A DNA stretch of 64,000 nt. Origin: Taiwanofungus camphoratus (Eukaryota > Basidiomycota > Agaricomycetes > Polyporales > Taiwanofungaceae). The translations under genes and the position numbers were made by a program. The stretch covers positions 1,178,001-1,242,000 of the forward strand of contig CP021221.1 of NCBI GenBank assembly GCA_003999685.1. Reading direction: 5' to 3'. This document shows, piece by piece, positions 12,799-22,137 of this stretch (the stretch's first letter is position 1; each line of letters opens with the position of its first letter). Under the pieces are notes generated by a model. That model was not told the DNA's origin and did no database searches. It saw nothing but the letters and a program-made list of their open reading frames with translations.

Positions 12799-13616
12799 AT
12801 GAAGGTCAGTGACGCCTTACCACCGGTCACCTACTATCTACTCACCCCGCCCACAGTTCGCCACTCAGGAGCAGCTCGAAGAGCACCGAGCCGCTACCTT
12901 CCGTGGCGCTGTTGAAGGTGTTCTCGGCGGTCTTGCGATCTCCCTCCCTGCGTCTTTCTATGCGCATCGTCGCTTTGCCAACTACCGCGCCCTCCCCATC
13001 CACCTTAAGGCTCTCGGCGTGATTATGGTCGTCGGGCCCTGCTACGCCATCCAAGCCGAGCGCCGTGGTGTTGAGTACGACAAGTCTACTTGGACTGGTG
13101 CCGGCAAAGCCGAGCTTGAGCGCGAGGAGCAAATGGAGCAGAAGCGGTGGAATTCGCTCGAGTACAAGGAGAAGCTCAAGGATTGGGCGATCAGGAACCA
13201 GTACAAGATCATTCTGGGCTCATGGGTGCTCAGTATGGGTGTTGCCGGTGCTATGGTGATGGGCAACAGGTTCGTCCAATCAGTCTATCAGTCGATATGC
13301 ACCAGTGTTAACTTGGTTACTTGTAGACATCAGACAGTACCACAGAAAGTCGTCCAAGCCCGTATGTGGGCTCAAGGTCTGACGATCGGTGTATTGATCG
13401 GTGCTGGTATCCTCACACACGCACAACGAAGAGAGGCGGTTCTACATCATGTGCGTACCGATCTTATCTGACCGAGACCCTTTTACTGACACACATTATC
13501 ATCTACAGGGCACTCCTGATCACTCATGGGCCAACATGGTGGAAGAGTTCCAGGAAGAGGAGAAGCTGCAACAAGCAAAGCTTGGTGTTCTCCCCGCCGC
13601 TACATCCTCATTATAG
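12799..13616 (+). CDS. RCF2: Respiratory supercomplex factor 2 homologue (HIG1 domain), copy 1
   Basis: Inner mitochondrial membrane protein that associates with cytochrome c oxidase and supercomplexes. Four exons (12799-12804, 12857-13269, 13327-13450, 13509-13616) encode 216 aa. The first exon holds only ATG AAG; splicing gives MKFATQEQLEEHR, which lines up with yeast Rcf2 MKILTQDEIEAHR. A membrane helix follows (GVLGGLAISLPASFYAHRR), then a second hydrophobic stretch around LGVIMVVGPCYA. The C-terminal HIG1 domain has NQYKIILGSWVLSMG and, after the intron, QKVVQARMWAQGLTIGVLI; yeast has QKIVQARMYAQFITVGLLL. It ends in an acidic helix (EEFQEEEKLQQ). A paralogue with the same unusual first intron lies at 29226-30454. 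Confidence 0.92.
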
Positions 13617-14107
13617 ACCAGCTGGTCCGCCGTCCGCTTGCCTAATCACGACGTTCACGCCGTATAACGCCATTGCTGGATATCGGTACAAAACACCTGT
13701 AATACTTGGGCCCTCTGAAAGGCTGTAGAATTGACTGGCGGGACTCACGCATGCCTAGACTACAGTATATCACAGATTGTGCATTCTATTTATCCTTGTC
13801 ATCTATACCGCTCATTCACCCATCGTATGCGATATTATATCCTTGATTGGTTTCGGATTGGCATTATGTTTGCCAATACAAAGGTGGCGCAACCTTTGTA
13901 GAAGCCTGTTGCAGCGGGATGCGTGTGTTCCATTTTGTTCATGGGAGGATGCAATTGTGCGCTAGAGGTCTTTTCCGCAAGACGTATGCTCGATAAGATT
14001 AGATGAATCGAGCGATCCAGTTGATCGTCAAATATCAAGTTTACTTCCTTTTCCGGAAATTTTCTGGTCTCAAGTGCCCCGTCAAGCTCCGTCCTTTACA
14101 AATTACA
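13617..14107. promoter_or_regulatory. Intergenic: RCF2 3' end and NOP13-like promoter
   Basis: Two genes on the same strand are separated by 491 bp. The left part should be the RCF2 3' UTR, the right part the promoter and 5' UTR of the next gene. No repeat or further gene is visible. Confidence 0.4.
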
Positions 14108-15689
14108 ATGGCCTCAAGTTCATCCACTAGCTCGTCCAGCGACGCATCCGACTCGGAGGGAATCTCTACTTCATCAGGACAGAAACCGAGGTTGAAGAAG
14201 CAGGAGGACGTCGACAGCAGTAACACCGACTCTGAATCCGACAAGGACAGCAGCGAAGACGAGACCAGCAGCGAGTCCAACAACGAGGATGCTTCCAACA
14301 CAGATGCTCCTGTTCTCTCGCACGCGGCTCAGCGCAGGCAGAAGAAAAAGGAACTAAAGGCCGCCTCAAACCCCTCGCCGTCGGAAGAGCCACCGAAGAA
14401 AAAACAGAAAGTCAAGAACACCGCCGAGCTCGCGCCTTCGAAGATCCCGAAACGGCAGAACTCCGTGTGGGTGGGCAATCTCGCGTTCAAGACGACTCCA
14501 GAAGCCCTGAGACAGTTCTTCGACGGCGTGGGGGAGATAACGCGCATTCATATGCCCATGAAGATGGTGAGCGGGCCACCGGGCGCTGGCGCGCGGAAGG
14601 AGAATCGTGGGTCAGTCTATATCATGCCAAAATTTGGGTCGTGCTTACTTCCCGTCTCATCTTTATGTATGAATGAACCAGGTTTGCATACGTCGACTTT
14701 GCGACACCTGACGCGAAAACCGTGGCGATCACGCTCTCTGAGAATCCGCTAGACGGGCGGCGGCTGTTGATAAAAGACGGCGAGTCTGGCCCCAACTATA
14801 TTGATGAATACGCACTCATGCGCTCCAGAGCAGGCGACAACTTTGATGGGCGCCCCACCACTGGCGCCTCAGCCGCTGCCGACGAGGGATCCTCCTCAAG
14901 CCCAAAGGCCAACCTCACTGGGCACACCAAGACCGCGCAGAAAATTCTGCGTGCGCAGAAGCAGCCTCCTGGGCCGACGCTCTTCCTGGGGAACCTCGGC
15001 TTCGAGACGACGGAGCAGTCTATCCGTGCGATGCTCGACTTCCACCGAGGGAAGGCTGGGGCACATGGCAACAGCGACGAGGCCGAGGCGGGACCCTGGA
15101 TACGCAAGGTGCGGCTGGGCACGTTCGAAGATAGTGGGAAGTGCAAGGGGTGCGTGGCGGTCATGCGCCGACGATCCGGCCCAGTCCGCTCCAGACGTTT
15201 TTATGTATCTGATTGCTGATATGCCTCTTGTCTGACAGATGGGCCTTCGTTGATTTCACCAGCACGGATCACGCCATGTCTGCGCTTGTGGACCCGAAAA
15301 CTCACTTTCTGGACGGCAGGAAGCTCGTCGTAGAATACGCTTCTCCGGATGCTGTGCGCCGAGGAGGCGGCATGGCGAATGCCAAGGGGAAGAGCGAGCG
15401 AAATGGTAGCACGCGACCAGAACGGCCCAGGGCCAAGGCCGCCTCTGACGCTGTCAAACCATCAAAACGCAAGGCAAGGACAGATGAGACCGATGCCGAC
15501 GCAGTCGAGCAGATACAAGATTCCCCCCCTAAGAAGCGGAGAGTCGAGATGAAGCAGCAGACGTTCAGCAAGGGGCGCAGGGACGGAAAGCCGCCCCGGG
15601 CTCGAGCCAAGCCCGGGGCAGCTCTAGCTCTAGCAAAACGAGAGGCTCCAGTAATTGTGCCGAGCCAAGGGCGAAAGATCGTCTTTTAA
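14108..15689 (+). CDS. NOP13: Nop13-like nucleolar RNA-binding protein with two RRMs
   Basis: Predicted nucleolar pre-ribosome-associated protein. The N-terminal 110 residues are Ser/Asp/Glu-rich and low complexity, followed by basic KKKQKVK patches that suit nuclear import. RRM1 starts at SVWVGNLAFKTT (near 14463) and its RNP1 is restored by splicing as FAYVDFATPDAK (near 14690). RRM2 starts at LFLGNLGFETTE (near 14980) with RNP1 WAFVDFTSTDHA near 15240 after a second intron. The C-terminus is a long basic tail rich in Lys/Arg (KPSKRKAR, PPKKRRVE, GRRDGKPPRARAK), typical of nucleolar proteins. Stop at 15687-15689. The two-RRM arrangement with an acidic N-terminus fits Nop13; Nop12 is the alternative. 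Confidence 0.82.
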
Positions 15690-15903
15690 TTTTTGGTGTA
15701 CTACTGAGGAGCCGACAGAGCAATCCTGGACATGTACAGAGGACTATAGGATTACTTACGCATACGTATGAGACGGTAGTAAGAGGGTACATATGTACAT
15801 GATATAGGCATATCTACAGTAAACGTGTGATGCGCGCACAAGGATGAGTAGTAGGCGGCTGTACTGCAGAAACAATGTAAGAAATAGCACGATATGGGCA
15901 CAT

Positions 15904-18017
15904 TCAGGCCTCCTCCTCCTGCTGAACCAGCCCGATCTCAAACTCCCCGCAGACGTCCCACCGTGAGCCCTCAGCGGCGGCGGAGACATACTTGACGAAG
16001 CGCATGACACCCTCGTCCCGTAGGACGAGCAGCAGCCGATTGAAGCCCGGCTGGACCGTGAGCAGCGTCCCATCGTCCTCGTCATCCGACATGTCATAGT
16101 CGGAGCCGTCGCTCGCATGCCCGTGCCCGTTCTGCGCATGCCCATTGGTCGCGCCGCCGTTTTCGTGTCCGTTCGCAGGTTGCCCAGCCTGGGTTTTTTG
16201 CGATCCGGACCTGTACACGGCCGGATCATCTTCCTCGTCGTGGGGGGCCATGTAGCACTGCAAAGCGACAGGCACAGGACGTCATTCGGACATGTTCGCA
16301 CAAAGGAGTCGTATATGAGCCTACCTCCCATCCTCCCCACTCGCCGGTCTGCCATCCTTGCAGCTGCACCTCCTCGGCAGCACCCCCCTCACTCTCGCGC
16401 TTGCCCACCTGCGGCGTCAGCCCAAGCACAACATCGAGCCGCGTCTCCTTCGCCTCGCTCGTCGCAAGCGTATAGTCCAGACCAGGCCGAAATCGCCGCG
16501 CCTCCACCGCGTACCGCAATGGGAGGAGCCGCGACACGGCCGCGAGCCACGCGCGGAACGGCGCGCTCGGGAACAGCGTGTCCTGCAGCGCGCGCACGGC
16601 CTCGTCCGGCGCCGCGTGCGCCCACGGCGGGTCCGCGCGGCTGCGCGCGCCCTGCTCCTGCGGCGCGCGGAGCGTGCAGTACCGCCACTTGTGCGGGGGG
16701 CCCTTCGGCCCCCACGCACCGTCCGCGCCCGCGGTGTGCGACGGGATGCGGGCCGGGCGCCCGGGGCCGAGGCCGTCGGCGGCGTCGGTGTCGCGCAGGC
16801 CGGCGTCGAGCGCCGCGGCGAGTGGGCCGCAGAGGAAGTCGTGCAGCTCGAGCGAGGACTCCTCGAGGAAGCGCGAGGCGAGCGCCTTCATCGTGCGCGG
16901 CTGGAGGTACACGGGGTTGAGGTACTCGGAGAGGAAGGCGACGTCGCTCTCGGAGAGCGCGTCGTCGGGCAGCGACGGGTCGACGGAGTCAGGGTAGGAA
17001 CTGAACTCGGTCGATGTCGATGTCTGTAACGGTGGTCAGTGGCGCCTATAGAGCATCGGGCGGCGACTTACGAGTTGCTCGCGTGAGCTCCTGAGCTCGG
17101 GCTCGGGCTCGGGCACGTAGCCCTCCTCGCCTGGCTGCGCAGCGTGGAACCACCCGCTGATGCTCAGCCTCTCCCTCCCGTCCTCTCCCTCACCCACAAC
17201 GACCTCTTCAACAGAATGGAAACTTCGCCCAGGCTGCACCTCAAAGAAGATAAATTGGTTCCAACTTGGCGATACGCTCTTGCTCGGAACGGGCTCTGGC
17301 TCTGGGACACCATCTGGGCCGTCGCGCGTGGGGTAGAGCTCGAGCGCGCCGCCCCACTCGCGCTGCCAGCCCATGTAGTGCGGGAGAGGCATGTAGAGAA
17401 TGTACGAGACGCGGCGCGAGCCGATGACGTCGTCGTGGTTGAGCAGGTGGCACGACTTGGAGTACGAGGTGACGGACATGTCCTGCTTGGTGCCCGAGAG
17501 CGGCCCGCAGCCGGTGACGGCGCGGAGGAACGCGCGGAAGCGCGCGCTGTAGAGCGCGTTGCGCAGCGTGAGGAGGTGCGGGAGGAGGGCGCGCTGTGCG
17601 TCGGTAAGGAACGAGAGCGAGGCGAGGTCGCCCGTCTGCTTGACCTACGTTCCGCGCCGGGATCGATATTCACGAGTCAGATCGCCTGCAATCGGACGGA
17701 GAACGGACGGGGCACACCTTGTAAATGTCCGTCTCCTTCTCGGAGAAGCTGAGCTCAGCGAGGGCCTCGTCCTTGACGGCATGGAGGAGCTCGTCCTGGA
17801 AGAGCTTGTCGACGAGGGCATGCTTGAAGGGGGCGCTCTGCTCGTACTCGGTGTGCAGGCGGTGGATGGTGGCGGGGGCGAGGACCTCGGGAGCAAAGTG
17901 CGCGTCGACGTCCTGCTCGTCCGTGTCTGCGGGGTGGGATAGCTTCATGCGCTTGAGGAGGGCGGGCTGCCCGTCGGCGGGGGCGGGGCTCGGGGAGCGT
18001 TCGTGGCTCCGGACCAT
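15904..18017 (-). CDS. TPA1: Prolyl 3,4-dihydroxylase Tpa1/Ofd1 (ribosomal protein uS12)
   Basis: Fe(II)/2-oxoglutarate dioxygenase that hydroxylates uS12 and affects translation termination; in S. pombe Ofd1 it also tunes SREBP-type hypoxia signalling. Exon 1 (from ATG 18017) has PALLKRMKLSHP then FAPEVLAP and ends ETDIYK. The first dioxygenase domain carries the iron site HDD in CHLLNHDDVIG near 17430, FHSVEEV near 17215 and the 2-oxoglutarate Arg in RLSISGWFH near 17160. The catalytically inactive second half follows (YLQPRTMKALASRFLEESS near 16890-16850) and an Asp/Gly-rich linker sits near 16080-16200 before the last strand block GFNRLLLVLRDEGVMRFVKY. About five exons, very GC-rich. Decayed pieces of its exon 1 and promoter recur at 23896-24330. 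Confidence 0.92.
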
Positions 18018-18481
18018 CGGACACGACGGCTGGGTGAGGGCGCAGGTGCTAGTAGGTCCAATCCGGCTGGGGCGGGTCGTGTCTGGCGCAGTCCAAAGTC
18101 AGTGGAGGCGGCGCCGGTGCGGCCAGGCCAAGAGGAGCTAGTGCAGTGCGGGAACAGAAGCAGGAGACAGAAGAAAATAATAAAAAACCGGTGGACAGAG
18201 AGAGAGTATAAATCTCGCGGGAAAGCCTCGACCAGACTAGAGGCGAGCCAGACTGGCCGCTCGGGGAGGAAAGGCAGGTAGGGAGGCCCGAGGGGGAGCA
18301 GCGCAGGCAGACGCCGGCATCAGTCGTTGCGCAGTGGCACATGCACACAGAACCCGTCTGGGCCTCCTTCGCCGTAAAATTTCTCACTCAAATTTGTATT
18401 GTGCGTTGTGTCGTGGACGGCCTAGTTTCTTTCCATGGCCAGCAATTGGTAGTCGGTGCGTGTTGGCGGCTGGACCTGCTC
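18018..18481. promoter_or_regulatory. Promoter region of the prolyl dihydroxylase gene
   Basis: This 464-bp stretch lies upstream of the minus-strand start at 18017 and ends at the left arm of the inverted repeat. A TATAAAT box-like run lies near 18207-18213. The proximal 130 bp are the part that recurs, diverged, at about 24190-24330. Confidence 0.4.
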
Positions 18482-18862
18482 GTGCCCGCCGACATCTTAT
18501 TTCACGTCGCATGCCCCGTTACCGCCGTCGGGCGCCAGTGCTCGTCCTGTGTACTCCAGAATATTCCCTGCCATTCGAGGCGCCAACGCACGCTGGGATG
18601 TCGTATTTTCCTTCCATGACAAGGGGCGGATGCTCTGCCAGTCCCACGCCATGCGACCTTCATTCTATCCGTCCACGCCGACACCCATCGCCTCTGCAAA
18701 GTCCTGGTTGATCTTTTATATAGTCAACTTGCACAGACTTGAGTGCATCTCTGCGAACCAAAAAGCGTGTGGAACGATACATATGTCATGCAAGTCAAGG
18801 GTAATCGTGAGTGTCAATACCCCTATGTAAGAGAATCCCACCGCCGCAGGAACGAACTTAGG

Positions 18863-19537
18863 TTACGCGATGCATCTCTGGGTCCCAGTGTTGTTACTGA
18901 CCTCGCTACACTCCGGTTTTGAGCGGTCGATAGATCTCCAGCCAGCCAAACACCGCTGAGCCCCTTTCTCCAGTGCTTCCATATCCTCACGAAATTGCGC
19001 ATCATCATCCTTCAGCGACAACCGTTGTATGTCGGGCACGTAGTCAACGCCAGCGTCAGCCAGCAGCTTCGCCACCGTCACCTCCCCCTTCCGACACCGC
19101 TCGAGGAACGACTTGAACGTCCAGTCTATCACAAATTGCGGCGTGTTCATCGTCTTGTACCGCGCTGGCTCCGGTCCGTCCGTCGACGCCATGATCATCG
19201 GCTCGTCGCCCAGGCCCATGATCTCCTTGAATTTCTCTAGCCGCTGGGCGTCTTCAGGGGTACGGTACGGCTTCATCATCTTTGTGGGAAAGGTAAAGCA
19301 CGGGCCCTTGCGCCCGTGCCCAACCCACGCGATCCCACCGCTCAACCCCGGAAGCGGTATTGTGCGCCGAAGCCACCGCACAGCGCCACTCAATAGTACG
19401 TCCGCCCACTTCTCAATCCCGTCCCGTTCAGCCCTTGCAAGTAAGGTCGGGTTATGGATCAGTGTAAGCTGCGTAGCGCGTTCGGCGTTGATAATATAAC
19501 CGTAGTGGACGGGATTAGGGTCCCAATACTTCGCCAT
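18863..19537 (-). CDS. ORFan family protein, intact copy A
   Basis: I do not recognise this family. The uninterrupted frame gives 224 aa starting MAKYWDPNPVHYGYIINAER. Conserved blocks shared by all copies are QLTLIHNPTLLAR, the basic GRKGPCFTFPTKMMKPYR, EDAQRLEKFKEIMGLG, STDGPEPARYKT, QFVIDW, FLERCRKGEVTVAKLL and DYVPDIQRLSLKDDDAQ. There is no signal peptide or membrane helix; Trp/Tyr/Pro-rich N-terminus and helical C-terminus. A GAG|GTCAGT donor near 18901 and a TTCGCAG acceptor at 18751 are kept in other copies; splicing (intron 18751-18901) would replace the last residues by RCTQVCAS and end at 18724. The start ATG has the same GCTCGTCATGGCG context in all intact copies, which supports it. 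Confidence 0.7.
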   Translation of the reverse strand: MAKYWDPNPVHYGYIINAERATQLTLIHNPTLLARAERDGIEKWADVLLSGAVRWLRRTIPLPGLSGGIAWVGHGRKGPCFTFPTKMMKPYRTPEDAQRLEKFKEIMGLGDEPMIMASTDGPEPARYKTMNTPQFVIDWTFKSFLERCRKGEVTVAKLLADAGVDYVPDIQRLSLKDDDAQFREDMEALEKGAQRCLAGWRSIDRSKPECSEVSNNTGTQRCIA

Positions 19538-20331
19538 GACGAGCCTGAGGTCAAAGGATCAGTTGACCGAAAGAGGATTGCAACAATTGAACAGCTCAAT
19601 ACAAGTACAACTTGAAAGAGAGAGGCTCTATCGGAAGTTACCTAATATTTAGAAAAAATTGGACGGGTGGGGTACTGGGGCTTACAAAAAGACAATTCTC
19701 AAGCGAGCGAAAGTTCAGCTTCTAAGCGAGCGCGAGCGCGGCCGTAGAATATAGTCTACGTACGGATTAGGCAGTGCGGCGCGCGCTCTCTTGTCTAGCG
19801 TCGCATACTGCCTAAAAACATTATTCCAAGTTGACAGTGTTGCCTTCACATTTTCACCCACTCACCTCTCCCCTTTTCAGCAACTTGCATCTTCGTTGAA
19901 TCCATACGTTCTCATTCCTCTGACTCGGCGCACCTCCCCGTGACCTACCTGGGGCCAGAGTTGCTGAGGCTCACCCGCCCTCACAGCTGATGTTAGACCT
20001 TCTCCCCTTGCTAGGTTCGGGCTCATGTTTTGGGTCAAAAAACCTCAGGTTTTTGCCCACATCGCCACAGTCACTAGTTCCTTATATTAGCGGCCCTGCT
20101 GCAATACTTAATCACAAACTATTGTAAGTACACTCTCTTTCGAATGCAAGTACTAGACGTACATAGACTCTTGCTTGGATATTTGGAAAAGAAGAGATGC
20201 CTACCGAGAACCATCATACGACACAAATCCTCGCAACTTCAGCTCAGCTTCCTTCATCTGCTTTTAAGCTCTAGTTGCTTCGATCATTCAAACTCGTTGC
20301 TCAACGTCGATCTTACGACAACAGATTCGTG
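19538..20331. promoter_or_regulatory. Shared upstream region of copy A and the truncated copy B
   Basis: The start codons of copy A (minus) and copy B (plus) point away from this 794-bp region, so it is a candidate bidirectional promoter. A short hairpin (AAAAACC, TCA, GGTTTTT) sits at 20038-20054 and CTTATATTAG near 20081. The same region, inverted, lies at 32415-33203. Another part of it (about 19538-19715) also recurs upstream of copy C. Confidence 0.45.
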
Positions 20332-20586
20332 ATGTCCAAATATTGGATCGGCAACCCCGCTTACTACGGCTATGTTATTAACATCGAACGCGCCGTGCAA
20401 CTCACGCTGATCCACTGCCTAGTCATACATACAAGGGCGGAACGGAATGGAATGGAGAGCTATACGGCCGCGCTGGTGAGTGCCGCGGCGCAGCGGCTAT
20501 CGTGGAAAGTACCGTTGCTCGAGCTAAGCGGTGCGGATGCGTGGATCGGGCGGGGCGCGAGAGCCCGCTGGACGTTGCAGCGGTGA
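20332..20586 (+). pseudogene. ORFan family, truncated copy B
   Basis: Starts MSKYWIGNPAYYGYVIN and follows the family consensus (ERAVQLTLIHCLVIH, LSWKVPLLELSG, AWIGRG) for 84 codons, then stops just before the MMKPYR block. DNA homology to the family continues to about 20690 in shifted frames (ATGATGAAGTCATACCGC at 20587 equals the MMKPYR codons), so the gene lost its frame and its last two thirds. The sequence type is closest to the copy at 24767-25150. It abuts an inverted fragment of another family member at 20690. Confidence 0.7.
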
Positions 20587-20689
20587 ATGATGAAGTCATA
20601 CCGCATGCCAGAGGCGGCGCAGAGGCTGGAGAATTCGAGGACATCATGGAGCTTGGTGGCGGGCCGCTGCTCAAGGCATCGACGACGGC

Positions 20690-20790
20690 CCTTTCACGTA
20701 GGTCCGGGTTGTGGATAAGCGCAAGCTGCACGGCGCATTCGATGTCGATGATGTGGCCATACATGACAGGGTTGGGGTCCAATGTTTAGA
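20690..20790 (-). pseudogene. ORFan family, inverted 5' fragment
   Basis: Only the first 30 or so codons of a second subtype remain (DPNPVMYGHIIDIECAVQLA, then HNPDLRER), read on the minus strand. The subtype matches the copy at 25373-25912. One base is missing after the TGG codon compared with that copy, so the ATG at about 20790 is out of frame. It is joined tail-to-middle with copy B at about 20690, making a head-to-head nested junction that is repeated in the right arm. Confidence 0.65.
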
Positions 20791-20881
20791 CATTGCTTCC
20801 TGTTCTCAAAAAAATCAAATTTGAGCAAGAAATCCAGTAACAGGAGCGTACAATTTCACAGGTTCCAGTATTATGATCTGT

Positions 20882-21950
20882 CACATTCTATCCGTCCACG
20901 CCGACACCCATCGCCTCTGCAGAGTCCTAGCTGATCTCTCACATAGAGTCAACTTGCACAGACTTCAGCGCATCTCTGCGAACCAAAAAGCGTGTGGAAC
21001 GATACATATGTCATGCAAGTCATAATGAAAGTGGAAGGTAATCGTGAGTACCCCTATGTGAAGGAATCCTGTCGCTGCAAGAACGATCTCAGGCTTCCGC
21101 AATGCTTTGGCTCTGGGGCTTAGTGTTGTTACTGACCTCGCTACACTCCGGTTTTGAGCGGTCGATAGATCTCCAGCCAGCCAAACACCGCTGGGCCCCT
21201 TTCTCCAGTGCTTCCATATCCTCACGAAATTGCGCATCATCATCCTTCAGCGACAACCGTTGTATGTCGGGCACGTAGTCAACGCCAGCGTCAGCCAGCA
21301 GCTTCGCCACCGTCACCTCCCCCTTCCGACACCGCTCGAGGAACGACTTGAACGTCCAGTCTATCACAAATTGCGGCGTGTTCATCGTCTTGTACCGCGC
21401 TGGCTCCGGTCCGTCCGTTGACGCCATGATCATCGGCTCGTCGCCCAGGCCCATGATCTCCTTGAATTTCTCTAGCCGCTGGGCGTCTTCAGGGGTACGG
21501 TACGGTTTCATCATCTTTGTGGGAAAGGTAAAGCACGGGCCCTTGCGCCCGTGCCCAACCCACGCGATCCCACCGCTCAACCCCGGAAGCGGTATTGTGC
21601 GCCGAAGCCACCGCACAGCGCCACTCAATAGTACGTCCGCCCACTTCTCAATCCCGTCCCGTTCAGCCCTTGCAAGTAAGGTCGGGTTATGGATCAGTGT
21701 AAGCTGCGTAGCGCGTTCGGCGTTGATAATATAACCGTAGTGGACGGGATTAGGGTCCCAATACCTCGCCATGACGAGCCTGAGGTCAAAGGATCAGTTG
21801 ACCGAAAGAGGATTGCAACAATTGAACAGCTCAATACAAGTACAACTTGAAAGAGAGAGGCTCTATCGGAAGTTACCTAATATTTAGAAAAAATTGGACG
21901 GGTGGGGTACTGGGGCTTACAAAAAGACAATTCTAAAGCGAGCGAAAGTC
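20882..21950. repeat. Direct repeat of the copy A unit (copy C unit)
   Basis: The unit runs from CATTCTATCCGTCC at 20884, through gene copy C, to about 21945 in its upstream region. It is a near-exact direct repeat of about 18660-19715. After AATTCTAAAGCGAGCGAAAGT the two diverge. The 3' flank here is closer to that of the right-arm copy at 33204 than to that of copy A. Confidence 0.75.
21089..21772 (-). CDS. ORFan family protein, intact copy C
   Basis: The frame gives 227 aa and is identical to copy A over almost the whole protein, with MARYW for MAKYW at the start. The C-terminus differs (NNTKPQSQSIAEA, shared with the copy at 33204). The conserved GAG|GTCAGT donor is present here too; splicing to the TTCGCAG acceptor upstream of the 3' flank would give a short Cys-containing tail. 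Such high identity suggests a recent duplication or ongoing gene conversion. Function unknown; no signal peptide, membrane helix or known motif seen. Confidence 0.7.
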   Translation of the reverse strand: MARYWDPNPVHYGYIINAERATQLTLIHNPTLLARAERDGIEKWADVLLSGAVRWLRRTIPLPGLSGGIAWVGHGRKGPCFTFPTKMMKPYRTPEDAQRLEKFKEIMGLGDEPMIMASTDGPEPARYKTMNTPQFVIDWTFKSFLERCRKGEVTVAKLLADAGVDYVPDIQRLSLKDDDAQFREDMEALEKGAQRCLAGWRSIDRSKPECSEVSNNTKPQSQSIAEA

Positions 21951-22137
21951 CAATGGTTGATGCACTCCAATCGGTTATTATACGCGCAGTTTGCGTCACG
22001 TGAGTATTGTAAAACCAGCGAGAGTCCATTGTTCTGCGAACGGACAATAGAACAATTGAAGATCTTCGAATTGAGTTGTTGTGCATTGTTGTGTGATTGC
22101 CCTCATGCATACATATATAGGGATTTGCCTATCCATC

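Larger units (their letters stand above)
18482..20881. repeat. Left arm of a 2.4-kb inverted repeat
   Basis: The block matches 31865-34283 in reverse complement. It holds one full ORFan gene (18863-19537), an intergenic region of about 790 bp and the truncated head-to-head pair at 20332-20782. The inner edge is sharp: homology stops after GATCTGT at 20881 on this side and at 31865 on the other. The part from 19640 to 20881 is near-identical between arms; the gene and its 3' flank are more diverged. No terminal inverted repeat, target duplication or transposase was seen, so this looks like a segmental duplication rather than a transposon. Confidence 0.8.

Noticed and set aside
16117-17029. Arg-rich open frames opposite the prolyl dihydroxylase gene
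   Set aside because: Composition artefact of very GC-rich coding DNA.
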